From CAZYYO01 sp964650965 (GTDB taxonomy: Bacteria; Bacillota; Clostridia; Lachnospirales; Lachnospiraceae), in contig CAZYYO010000013.1 of NCBI GenBank assembly GCA_964650965.1, positions 1-43,894 of the forward strand: DNA of 43,894 nucleotides, in the 5' to 3' direction. The position numbers and the translations under genes are program-made. The notes beneath the pieces were generated by a model, which made no database searches, was not told the origin of the DNA, and worked only from the letters and a program-made list of their open reading frames with translations. Position 1 is the stretch's first letter. Each line of letters starts with the position of its first letter. Shown piece by piece: positions 15,678 through 24,733 of the stretch.

Positions 15678-17489
15678 TTATTCTACCGTAACGGATTTTG
15701 CCAGATTTCTTGGCTGATCCGGGTTTAAGCCCTTTCCGGTGGATGTATAGTAGGCGGTTAGCTGGAAGATAACCACAGCTTCAAAAATTGCAAATGCATC
15801 CGGTACCTCTGGAATGCTGATATGAACATCACAGATGGAAGGATCGCTGATGGTCTTATCCTTACTGATTAGGATAACATAAGCACCTCTTGCCTTCACT
15901 TCTCGGATGTTACTAATGACCTTGCTGTATACATGCTGCTGAGTAGCAACTGCAATTACAGGAACGCCCTCGCTGATTAATGCAATGGTTCCGTGCTTTA
16001 ATTCGCCGGCAGCATAAGCTTCTGCATGAATGTAGGAAATTTCCTTTAATTTCAAAGCACCTTCCATAGAGAGGGTATAATCCAGGCCACGACCAATGAA
16101 GAAGGCATTGCCGGTATTGGTCATTCTTTTGGTTAATTCTTTTACTTTTTTCTCCTGCTTTAATACATTGCTAATCATCTTTGGTACCTTTTGCAAATGT
16201 CCCATTAATGATTTGGCTTCTTTGGTTGTAAGCTTTCCATTTACCAGACCCAGCTTGCAGGCCAGAAGATAGAAGCTGGCAACCTGTACGGTATAGGCCT
16301 TGGTGCTGGCTACTGCAATCTCAGGACCGGCATGGGTATATAGTACATAATTGCTTTCCCGGGCAATGGTGGAGCCCTTTACATTAACCACCGACAGGGT
16401 CTTGGAAGTATATTTCTTAGCCAGACGCAGTGCCTCTAAGGTATCAATGGTTTCCCCGGACTGAGATACAGCAATCACCATGGAGTGCTGGTTAATCACA
16501 GGCTGCTCATAGCGAAATTCGCTGGCAATCACAACATTTACCGGAATGCCAAATTCATTTTGGATGTAGGTTTTTCCAACCATACCTGCATACATGGCGG
16601 TGCCGCAGGCAATAATAGTGATATCATGACAATCAGCAAAGAAGGCATCATCAATTCCATCTTCCGTAAAATCAGGAAGAGAATCCTTAATTCTAGGGGT
16701 AATGGTTCTTGCGATGGCATCTGGCTGTTCATGAATTTCCTTAATCATAAAATGAGGATAACCATCCTTTTGTGCAGCAGTTACATCCCAGTTTACTTCC
16801 AGATATTCCGGCTCAGCTTTTTCACCATCCATTGTTTCTAGAGTAATGCCCTCTGGGGTCATAGTTAGAATATGATATTCCGGAACAATGAAATAGCGTT
16901 TGGAATAGGTAATAAATGCAGTAAGGTCGGAAGCAATAAAGGCTCCGTCATCACAGAAGGTGGCAACCATAGGGCTGACGTTCCTTACGGCAAATATTTT
17001 TCCGGGCTGATCCTTAAACATAACACAAAAGGCAAAAGAGCCAACCAGTACATCTACAGCCTGACGAAGAGCTTCGATGGGATCTCCGGTATAAAGCTTA
17101 TTGATTAAAGCGGCAGAAACCTCAGTATCTGTTTCTGATACCAGCTGGTCTGCCAATTCATATTTTTCAACTAATTCGTGATAGTTTTCAATAATTCCAT
17201 TGTGGATTAATGCCACATTTCCAATTTTATGAGGATGAGCATTGGCATTGGTAACACCACCGTGGGTAGCCCAGCGGGTGTGCCCGATTCCACAGGTTGA
17301 TTCATTTTCGTCACAGATAGCACGAAGGTCGTTTACCTTTCCGGCAGTTTTTCGAATCGAAATCTTACCGGTTTCTTTAAAGTAAGCAATCCCGGCACTG
17401 TCGTAGCCTCGGTACTCCAGCTTCGCTAAGCCATCCAATAAGATATCCTGAGCAGGTCTGTGACCTGTAAATCCAACGATTCCACACAT
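15678..17489 (-). CDS. glmS: glutamine--fructose-6-phosphate aminotransferase GlmS
   Basis: GlmS makes glucosamine-6-phosphate from fructose-6-phosphate and glutamine, the first step to UDP-GlcNAc and peptidoglycan. The 603-residue protein starts MCGIVGF, with C2 as the N-terminal amidase nucleophile, then the glutaminase lobe (YRGYDSAG, GHTRWATHG, HNGI). The two SIS sugar-binding domains follow (SQSGET, STKAYT, KEISY, AEAYAAGELKHG), ending with the conserved LAKSVTVE. The frame is open 74 codons further upstream, but this region is the glmS ribozyme. AAGGAG lies 10 bases before the true ATG at 17489. Expression is controlled by the ribozyme: its product GlcN6P triggers self-cleavage and decay of the messenger. 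Confidence 0.98.
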   Translation of the reverse strand: MCGIVGFTGHRPAQDILLDGLAKLEYRGYDSAGIAYFKETGKISIRKTAGKVNDLRAICDENESTCGIGHTRWATHGGVTNANAHPHKIGNVALIHNGIIENYHELVEKYELADQLVSETDTEVSAALINKLYTGDPIEALRQAVDVLVGSFAFCVMFKDQPGKIFAVRNVSPMVATFCDDGAFIASDLTAFITYSKRYFIVPEYHILTMTPEGITLETMDGEKAEPEYLEVNWDVTAAQKDGYPHFMIKEIHEQPDAIARTITPRIKDSLPDFTEDGIDDAFFADCHDITIIACGTAMYAGMVGKTYIQNEFGIPVNVVIASEFRYEQPVINQHSMVIAVSQSGETIDTLEALRLAKKYTSKTLSVVNVKGSTIARESNYVLYTHAGPEIAVASTKAYTVQVASFYLLACKLGLVNGKLTTKEAKSLMGHLQKVPKMISNVLKQEKKVKELTKRMTNTGNAFFIGRGLDYTLSMEGALKLKEISYIHAEAYAAGELKHGTIALISEGVPVIAVATQQHVYSKVISNIREVKARGAYVILISKDKTISDPSICDVHISIPEVPDAFAIFEAVVIFQLTAYYTSTGKGLNPDQPRNLAKSVTVE

Positions 17490-17572
17490 AATATATAATC
17501 TCCTTTGGTAATATTTTATTTTAATGTACGCGAAAAGACACCATATTATGAGATGGCATCTCTCCCACAGAG

Positions 17573-17718
17573 ATACAGATTTTTGTTCCCAGATTGCTCT
17601 GACTTTTGTATCTGTATTGGCAGCTCTGTGATCTGCCCTTAGGCATCCGCCGAAAATTCGATAACCTAAGACCCTCGTTAACCAGTCTCTTTCCGCTCCA
17701 GACTGGTGCATGGCGCTA
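17573..17718 (-). ncRNA. glmS ribozyme (GlcN6P-responsive self-cleaving riboswitch)
   Basis: On the minus strand the leader has the cleavage-site sequence AGCGCC (cut expected between 17717 and 17716), the P2 stem ACCAGTCT/AGACTGGT, then TTAACGAGG, GGTTATCGA and TTCGGCGGATGCC, all core elements of the glmS ribozyme class in the right order. A GGCAG/CTGCC hairpin and an outer pairing ATACAGAT/ATCTGTAT follow; the 3' limit is approximate. It lies 84 bases before the glmS start. Glucosamine-6-phosphate acts as the cofactor for cleavage. The frame through it is open and would look like an N-terminal extension of GlmS, which it is not. Confidence 0.95.
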
Positions 17719-17769
17719 AAGTTTTTAACTTTTCGAAAGCTTACGTCCCTTCTTACATAAACCGAAGTT

Positions 17770-17799
17770 ATTCTATCATGAATTACAATAGAAACACAA
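17770..17799 (-). promoter_or_regulatory. promoter of glmS
   Basis: On the minus strand: TTGTGT (17794-17799), 18-base spacer, TAGAAT (17770-17775) with TGA before it, an extended -10. Transcription would start about 40-50 bases before the ribozyme cleavage site. Confidence 0.65.
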
Positions 17800-17846
17800 C
17801 CGTTAAATTTTATAAAGATTTTAGAAATAAATGGACAAAGAACTAG

Positions 17847-17852
17847 TATAAT
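17847..17852 (+). promoter_or_regulatory. -10 box candidate for the efflux operon
   Basis: A perfect TATAAT 57 bases before the start of the adaptor gene. No good -35 box is visible. The remaining bases of the 17490-17908 gap hold the glmS ribozyme and its promoter. Confidence 0.45.
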
Positions 17853-17908
17853 GGACGTAAATGCAATTTATACGCAAGTGAGTAACATACGTGGAAAGGG
17901 AAAGTTAC

Positions 17909-19354
17909 ATGGAAGAAATCAGTAAACAGGAAGAAAAAGGAAAAAGCAAAAAGATAAAAAGACCAGGAAAGAAGCTGACAAAGAAGCAGATTGCAGCACT
18001 GGTTATTCTTGCAATTGTAGTAGTCCTTGTGGTTGTAAATGTTGTAAATGGAAAGAAGAAGGATACCACCGGACAGGATACAGGAAGTACAGTAGAGGAT
18101 ATTGAGCAGCGAACGATTGTAAACAGTATCAGTGGTTCAGGAACCGTTGTTGCAGCCAATTCTCAGGACATTACTGCAGATGTAGCAGGAATGAAGGTGG
18201 CTACGGTAAATGTAGCAGAAGGAGATATTGTATCTGTGGGTGATATCATCTGTACCATGGATACCTCAGACCTGCAGCAGCAGATGACAGATTTGCAAAA
18301 GAGAATTGATGATACCAAAGCAGATCAGGTAACACAGGACCAGGATTACGACACCAGAAAGTCCGATTCTCAGGCGTCTACCCAGAAACAGCTGACCACG
18401 GCAAGGGAGAATCTAGCCAAAGCCCAGACAGATATGGAGGACTATCAGAATAAGTATGATACCACAGGAAATCCTACCTATCTGAACATGATACAGACCC
18501 AGAAGAGCCGAATTGAAAGCTATCAGTCACAGATTGAGAACCTAGAGGATCAGGACACGACAGATATTGATGATGCCAGAAAGAATTATGATGACCAGAT
18601 TAAGAGCACCCTGGATTCCTATGATGACCAGATGGAGACCTATCAGGAACAAATGGGCAATTCCGTTGTTAAGGCAACCATGGCCGGAACCGTCACTACA
18701 TTAAATGTAGAAGTAAATAGCAATTATAATGGTGGAACCATAGCAGTGATTGAAGGTGTGGATGCCTTTATTATAGAAGCACAGATTGATGAATATGATG
18801 TGGCGGATGTTGCTACCGGTATGAAGGTGTTAATGAAGACCGATGCAACCAGAGATGAAGAATTAACCGGAGTTGTTACCTATGTAGCACCCAAGGCTAC
18901 CTCCAGTGGCGGAAGCTCCTATGGAGATTTATCCAGTCTTATCGGTATGGATATGGGCAGTATGTCTTCCAGCAGCTCTAGTGGAAGCTCGGCAACCTAT
19001 CTGGTACGCATCTCCTTAGATGCTCAGAATGCCCGCCTGCGTCTTGGAATGAATGCCAAGATTAGTATTGTGACAGAGGAAGCCAAGGATGTATGGTCCG
19101 TTCCATATGAGGCTGTATATGAAGCAGAGGATGGAAGTCATTATATTAATATTGTTACGGATAAAGACACAGATGAAGATGGTGTAAAGGATACCAAGAA
19201 GCTTACAGTACAGGTGGGCATTGAAGGTACTTACTATACCCAGATTATATCGGATGAATTAAAAGCAGGAATGCAGGTGGAAGTACCAAGTGCAACGGGA
19301 TCTAATTCAGTAGATGATTTGATTAATATGTTTGGATCAGATACCGGAGTATAA
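17909..19354 (+). CDS. efflux adaptor (membrane fusion) protein, MacA/YknX-like
   Basis: The 481-residue protein has a basic N-terminus (residues 10-27) and one membrane helix (28-47), then a biotinyl-lipoyl-like half domain (SGSGTVVAANSQDI and VNVAEGDIVSVGD). A long charged coiled-coil hairpin spans about 115-255 (rich in Q, D, K and T), followed by the second lipoyl half (MAGTVTTLNVE) and beta-barrel domains. A Ser/Gly-rich insert (about 330-370) interrupts the barrel. This is the layout of adaptor subunits that pair with MacB-type ABC pumps. The frame opens earlier at GTG 17891, but AAAGGGA at 17896-17901 places the start at ATG 17909. The ATPase and permease follow, so the three form one pump; the substrate may be a peptide, antibiotic or other amphiphile. 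Confidence 0.9.
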   Translation: MEEISKQEEKGKSKKIKRPGKKLTKKQIAALVILAIVVVLVVVNVVNGKKKDTTGQDTGSTVEDIEQRTIVNSISGSGTVVAANSQDITADVAGMKVATVNVAEGDIVSVGDIICTMDTSDLQQQMTDLQKRIDDTKADQVTQDQDYDTRKSDSQASTQKQLTTARENLAKAQTDMEDYQNKYDTTGNPTYLNMIQTQKSRIESYQSQIENLEDQDTTDIDDARKNYDDQIKSTLDSYDDQMETYQEQMGNSVVKATMAGTVTTLNVEVNSNYNGGTIAVIEGVDAFIIEAQIDEYDVADVATGMKVLMKTDATRDEELTGVVTYVAPKATSSGGSSYGDLSSLIGMDMGSMSSSSSSGSSATYLVRISLDAQNARLRLGMNAKISIVTEEAKDVWSVPYEAVYEAEDGSHYINIVTDKDTDEDGVKDTKKLTVQVGIEGTYYTQIISDELKAGMQVEVPSATGSNSVDDLINMFGSDTGV

Positions 19355-19398
19355 AGCTGGTTATATCCAGATGACAAGAATGAGGAAGGATTAATCAG

Positions 19399-20145
19399 AT
19401 GAGATCTATTATTAGGTTAGAAAATATCGTGAAACGATTTTATATTGGTGAGCCCAATGAGTTGGAGATTCTACATGGAATATCCTTAGATGTTCATGAA
19501 GGAGAATTTTTATCCATTGTTGGACCATCAGGTTCAGGTAAATCTACATTAATGAATCTAATTGGAGCATTGGACCGTCCTACGGAAGGGAGCTATTACT
19601 TAGATGGTATTGATGTAGAACAGGCACAGGATAATGAGTTGTCAGAAATCAGAAATAAGAAAATTGGTTTCGTATTTCAGACATATAACCTGATTTCCAA
19701 AACCAATGCCCAGAAGAATGTAGAGCTTCCCATGCTGTATGCTGGTATGTCCAAGCATGACAGGAAGCTTCGGGCGGAAGAGCTGTTGGAAATGGTAGAG
19801 ATGTCGGAACGGGCAAAGCATCTTCCGGAGGAGTTATCCGGAGGACAGAAGCAGCGAGTGGCAATTGCCAGAGCTATGGCTAATGATCCAGCAATTATTC
19901 TGGCAGATGAACCAACAGGAGCCCTGGATACCAAAACCGGACGACTGGTTATGGATTTGTTTCATAAGTTAAATGAACAACAGAATAAAACCATTGTATT
20001 AATTACCCACTCTCCGGAGCTGGCTGCAGAGACCCACCGTATTGTTTCCATTCGAGATGGCAGAATTGTTGATATTGAAGATAAGAGAGGTCAGCGAAAC
20101 CCAGTATCCAATCAGACAACAGGAGGTGACGCATCATGCTGTTAG
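19399..20145 (+). CDS. ABC transporter ATP-binding protein, MacB/YknY-like
   Basis: The 248-residue ATPase has all the ABC motifs: Walker A GPSGSGKST (about 42-50), Q-loop (VFQTYNL), signature LSGGQKQR (about 146-153), Walker B ILADEPTGALD and the H-loop histidine in ITHSPE. It is of the lipoprotein-release/macrolide-efflux type, which powers FtsX-like permeases from the cytoplasmic side. Only 44 bases separate it from the adaptor gene, and it overlaps the permease gene by 10 bases. The C-terminal 15 residues are a non-conserved tail. Confidence 0.95.
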   Translation: MRSIIRLENIVKRFYIGEPNELEILHGISLDVHEGEFLSIVGPSGSGKSTLMNLIGALDRPTEGSYYLDGIDVEQAQDNELSEIRNKKIGFVFQTYNLISKTNAQKNVELPMLYAGMSKHDRKLRAEELLEMVEMSERAKHLPEELSGGQKQRVAIARAMANDPAIILADEPTGALDTKTGRLVMDLFHKLNEQQNKTIVLITHSPELAAETHRIVSIRDGRIVDIEDKRGQRNPVSNQTTGGDASCC

Positions 20146-21419
20146 GAGAAAATATTACAATGGCAATTAACAGCATTGTATCCAATAAAATGCGTGCCTT
20201 TCTAACCATGCTGGGTATTATTATTGGAATCGGCTCTGTGATTGCCATATTTACCGTTGGCAATTCCCTGACCCAGTCAGTGGAAACCAACCTTCAGACG
20301 ATGGGAGCTAATGATGTATATGTGAATGTATCCTCCAAATCAGATGATGAGGATACCAATTCAGCAATTGATGGTGTTAACTATGGAAGCAGCTCCTCAG
20401 ATGCAGATATGACAGATGCAGATTATATAACAGGGGATATGATTCGGGAAATGTGTGATGAATTCTCAGATGAAATCTATGCAGTAAACATTTCCCACTC
20501 CGCAGGTGCCGGTGTGGTGTCTGTGGCAGACGAAACGGCAAATGTATCCCTGATGGGAACCAGTGCAGGATATTACGTCACCAATGATTTAAATATTTTA
20601 GCAGGAACCATGTTCTCAGCTCAGGATTTTGATAATCAACGCTACGTATGTATGGTAAGTAATAAATTAGTAGATTCCCTGTTTGCAGGGGACTATGAAG
20701 GTGCAATCGGTCAGACCATAGATATTAGTGTAGATGGCAAGAGCATTGCCTTATCCATTGTTGGTGTGTACAAGGATGAGAATATGATGATGTTTTCCTT
20801 CGGTGGTGGAGGAAGCAGTGTATACCTGCCTTTGAAAACGGCTATGGCCTTTGACCACAGCAAGGATCAGTATTCCTCCTTCCAGGTAAGCACCAAGGTG
20901 GGGGCAGACCCGGATGCATTATCTGGAGAAATCAAGAGCTTTTTTGCACCATATTATCGTTCCAATAAGAATTATGAGGTTACCGCCATGACCTTTGAAA
21001 GTATGCTGTCTATGCTGACAAGTATGTTAGATACCATTACCATGGCAATCTCAATTATTGCAGGAATTGCACTGCTGGTTGGTGGCATCGGCGTTATGAA
21101 TATTATGCTGGTATCTGTTACAGAAAGAACCAGGGAAATTGGAACCAGAAAAGCATTGGGAGCAAAGAACTCCTCCATACGAGCCCAATTTATTGTAGAA
21201 GCTATGATTATTTGCCTGATTGGTGGATTAATTGGCCTGATTTTTGGAATTGTAGGAGGCACGGCACTTTCCAATTATCTGGGATATCCGGCATCACCAT
21301 CCATCGGCGGAATTCTGGTATCCATTATTTTCTCCATGAGTATTGGCTTGTTCTTTGGATATTTCCCAGCCAATAAGGCAGCGAAAATGAATCCAATTGA
21401 TGCCCTGCGGTATGAATAA
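20136..21419 (+). CDS. ABC transporter permease, MacB/YknZ-like (FtsX fold)
   Basis: The 427-residue protein begins with a membrane helix (about 20-42, in MRAFLTMLGIIIGIGSVIAI, the start typical of MacB permeases). A large extracellular MacB_PCD domain follows (about 45-285), then three C-terminal helices (about 290-420) carrying the FtsX-like core GGIGVMNIMLVSVTERTREIG. The domain order matches YknZ/MacB without a fused ATPase, and the ATPase is the separate gene before it. A near-perfect ribosome site AGGAGGTGA (20120-20128) in the end of the ATPase gene precedes ATG 20136. A terminator follows, closing the efflux operon. Confidence 0.93.
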   Translation: MLLGENITMAINSIVSNKMRAFLTMLGIIIGIGSVIAIFTVGNSLTQSVETNLQTMGANDVYVNVSSKSDDEDTNSAIDGVNYGSSSSDADMTDADYITGDMIREMCDEFSDEIYAVNISHSAGAGVVSVADETANVSLMGTSAGYYVTNDLNILAGTMFSAQDFDNQRYVCMVSNKLVDSLFAGDYEGAIGQTIDISVDGKSIALSIVGVYKDENMMMFSFGGGGSSVYLPLKTAMAFDHSKDQYSSFQVSTKVGADPDALSGEIKSFFAPYYRSNKNYEVTAMTFESMLSMLTSMLDTITMAISIIAGIALLVGGIGVMNIMLVSVTERTREIGTRKALGAKNSSIRAQFIVEAMIICLIGGLIGLIFGIVGGTALSNYLGYPASPSIGGILVSIIFSMSIGLFFGYFPANKAAKMNPIDALRYE

Positions 21420-21439
21420 ATAGAATGATTGCGATAGAT

Positions 21440-21477
21440 AAGACATCTTTTGAAAAACTTCAGAAGGTGTCTTTTTT
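21440..21477 (+). terminator. intrinsic terminator of the efflux operon
   Basis: AAGACATCTTTTG (21440-21452) pairs with CAGAAGGTGTCTT (21461-21473) with two G-U pairs, followed by TTTTTT. Confidence 0.85.
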
Positions 21478-21490
21478 AACAAAACAATGA

Positions 21491-21519
21491 TTGCACAACA
21501 GAGAAAGAACTATTAGAAT
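21491..21519 (+). promoter_or_regulatory. promoter for the REC-GGDEF-EAL gene
   Basis: TTGCAC (21491-21496), 17-base spacer, TAGAAT (21514-21519). Confidence 0.6.
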
Positions 21520-21569
21520 ACAAATATACGATTATGGAATATTGTGGAAAATGAAATAGGGAGGTCAAT

Positions 21570-24500
21570 GTGAAGAGTACAATATTGATTGTAGACGACA
21601 GCAGCGTAAACCGCATTCTACTGCATAAAATTTTACGGTAAGAATATGTGGTTTTAGAAGCGGAAAATGGAAGAGAAGCATTGGAAATCATTCGTGAAAA
21701 ACACAATGATTTATCGGCAGTAGTATTAGATCTTATTATGCCAGTTATGGATGGAAGGGAATTACTGTCGATTCTGCGTCAGGATGATCAATACCAGAAT
21801 CTCCCTATTTTAATTGCGACAGGTGACCATAATGACCAGTTAGAAAGTGAATGCCTTCAGCTGGGAGCATGGGATTTTGTTACCAAGCCATACAATCCGA
21901 TTACACTGATATTACGTCTTAGAAATATTATTGGAAGAAGCCAGATGTATTTGATGCATCAGATACAGGAACTGGCAGAACGAGATGTACTTACAGGATT
22001 ATATAATCGAAGATTTTTTATGCGCAAAACAGAACGGATGCTGCATACCATGGAGGAACAGCAATTTGTGCTGATTCACGTAGATGTGGATAATTTCCGA
22101 TTGTATAATGCTTCTTTTGGCAGCAGTGCAGGGGATGTGTTGTTAAAGGAAATTGCCGAAATTATTGTTGCCATGTGCAGAGACAACAGTGCTGGGAACT
22201 GCACCTATGGAAGACTGGAATCTGATGTGTTTTGCATATGCTTTCCCTATGAAAAGGAACAGTTAGAGCAACTACTGCTAGAAGCAGAGCAAAGGGTACA
22301 ACAGCTGTGCTCTACCTATCGTCTCAAAATATCCTTTGGGCTTTATGTGATAGAGAATATCCATCAGGACATGGAAGAAATGTATGCACATACAGTAGAG
22401 GCTGTAAAAAAATGTAAGAATAATTTAAACACGTTCTTTGCATATTATGACCGGGAAATGAACGAGAAGGAAAAACAGGCACAGAAGTATACCAATGGGT
22501 TGGAACAGGCAATCAAAAATAGAGAGTTTCAGGTTTATCTCCAGCCGAAATATTCCATTGATACCAATCGCCCTTGTGGTGCAGAGGCACTGGTTCGATG
22601 GCTTCATCCCCAGTGGGGACTTGTGATGCCAGGGCAGTTTATTCCAGTATTTGAGCAAAATGGCCTCATATCCCAGTTGGATTATTACATGTGGGAAAGT
22701 GTGTGCATGCTGCTTTCTCAGTGGAAGAAGCAGGGAAAGGAATTATTTCCTTTGTCGGTAAATATTTCCAGGGTGAGTATGTATAATCCTCAGATGGTAG
22801 AACAGATTGAGGAGCTTACCAATCGATATGATATTCCGAGACACATACTGAATCTGGAAATTACGGAAAGTGCCTATATGTCCAATCCGGATTTGATGAA
22901 GGAAATCATCGAGCGTCTGCGTCAATTGGGCTTCGTTATTATGATGGATGATTTTGGAAGCGGATATTCTTCGTTGAACACATTAAAGGATATTGATGTG
23001 GACATTCTGAAAATAGATATGAAATTCCTTCCAGCTGGGCATAATAATGCGAAAAGCGAAAAGATTCTGGCATCTATTTCCAGAATGGCAGGATGGCTGG
23101 GAATGCCGGTAGTAGTAGAGGGTGTGGAAACGCTGGAGCAGAAAGAATTTCTGGAAAGCATTGGCTGCACTTATGTGCAGGGATATTATTATGCAAAACC
23201 TATGCCAGTAAAGGATTATGAGAAGCTGATGGAGGAACAGAAACCGATTCATACGATTTCGAAAGAGAATTCCCAGGAAATCCTTCAGGATTTTGATGCA
23301 ATCTGGTCATCAGATTCCAAATCGGGAACTTTGTTGAAAAGCGTATCCGTACCGTTCTGCATTATGGAGTATGTGGACTCTCAGGTAGATATACTACGGA
23401 TTAATCAGGCGTTCCGAGAGATTTTCGGTAGTGGCAATCTGGAACGATTTATTAATCACAAGGAGAGCTACAAGCTGTTGTCCACGTTAGATGAAGTAGT
23501 GTTGTCTGGCAAATATGGAGAATGTGAATGCTTATTTATTATGCCAAATGGGCAAAGCCAGTGGCAGCGCATTCGCTTGAATTATATTGGTACGGTTGGT
23601 CAAATAAATTTAATTAGTGCTACCTTCGCAGATGTTTCTATAGAGCGGATGCTGGAAAGAGAGCTAAACAGTGTATTTCATGCACTTCACAACACAGTGG
23701 AGCATCGCAGCAGTATTCTTGTTATCGATGATCTGGCTGTCAGCAGAGATATTTTATGTAATCTTTTGGAGGATGAATACAATATTTTACAGGCAGAAGA
23801 TGGACAGGAAGGACTGGAGGTTTTAAGGGCACATACAGATGAAATCGTTGCAATTCTGTTGGATATGGTTATGCCCAATATGAATGGCCAGGAGTTTTTA
23901 GCCTATAAGAATAATATTAGTAGTGCAGCGGATATTCCTGTGATTGTAATTTCAACGGAGGATAGTGCAGAAACACAAATTCATATGCTGGAGCTGGGAG
24001 TGAATGATTATATTACCAAACCCTTTGTTCCGGTTATGGTGAAGAAAAGATTAAATAATGTATTGGAATATAGCAGTAGATTCCGCAATCTGGTCAAGGA
24101 ATATCATGACGTGGAGACAATAGAGTCGACAGCAGAGGCGGTAGAGGAAAATGCGATTACTTCATCTGATAAGGAACATTTGCAAGATATGATATATACA
24201 GATCCTTTGACTGGAGCATATAATCGAAGATATTTAGAGGAAATGCTGTTTCTAGATGCGCAGAGGAAGGAAGCAGATTATGAGATTTCCGTAATCTTTA
24301 TTGACATCCGTGGATTTAAACAAATCAATGACCTGTTGGGATATCAGGTAGGAGATAAAGTCCTGAAGGAATTTGTCAAAACATTACATACAAATATTCG
24401 TAGTCAGGATTCTTTGATTCGTTTTGGCGGAGATGAATTTGTTGTTATATTAAATCAATGTAGTAAAGACCAGACTGCGGCCTCCATGAAGCGGCTGGAA

Positions 24501-24641
24501 CAAGCACTAGAGAACGTATGTTATGGACCAAAGGATACCATTAATCTGGAGATAGATTTGGGATATTCCTACAATGACAAATTTCAAAAAAAGAAAGAAA
24601 TACTTCAGAAAATGATTGATGAAGCAAAAACCATGCTCTAG
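21570..24641 (+). pseudogene. REC-GGDEF-EAL-REC-GGDEF cyclic di-GMP signalling protein with an in-frame stop
   Basis: From GTG 21570 (GGGAGG at 21559-21564) the product starts as a receiver domain, STILIVDDSSVNR with acidic pair D9/D10, but codon 24 is TAA (21639-21641). The same frame then runs on to 24641: the receiver continues (EYVVLEAENG, phosphoacceptor D54), then a degenerate GGDEF domain (LESDVF at 216-221 in place of GGDEF, probably inactive), a complete EAL phosphodiesterase (EAL at 339-341, ITES, DDFGSGYSS, VVEGVET), a PAS-like linker, a second receiver (D720, D721, D765), and an intact GGDEF (953-957). The stop is one substitution from a Lys, Gln or Glu codon. A restart at GTG 21648 would give 997 residues lacking the first receiver strand, so the enzyme may still be made. 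Otherwise it is a nonsense pseudogene or sequence error. Confidence 0.8.
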
Positions 24642-24676
24642 AATCATTAGAGAAAAATTTCAAAGATAGCATTCTG

Positions 24677-24706
24677 TTGACAAGAGTGGTAGAATGTTAC
24701 ACGAAT
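24677..24706 (+). promoter_or_regulatory. possible promoter of trkA
   Basis: A perfect TTGACA (24677-24682) with only a poor -10 (ACGAAT at 24701-24706, 18-base spacer). Inverted copies of CATTCT/AGAATG (24670-24675, 24691-24696) flank the -35 box. Confidence 0.35.
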
Positions 24707-24733
24707 GTAAGACAATTGATTTTGGAGGAAGAA

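Noticed and set aside
17490..17711. N-terminal extension of GlmS by 74 residues
   Set aside because: The region is the glmS ribozyme, and GlmS must begin with Met-Cys so that the cysteine becomes N-terminal.
24642..24733. Cyclic di-AMP (ydaO-type) riboswitch before trkA
   Set aside because: The gap is under 100 bases, too short for this class, and no matching core is seen.
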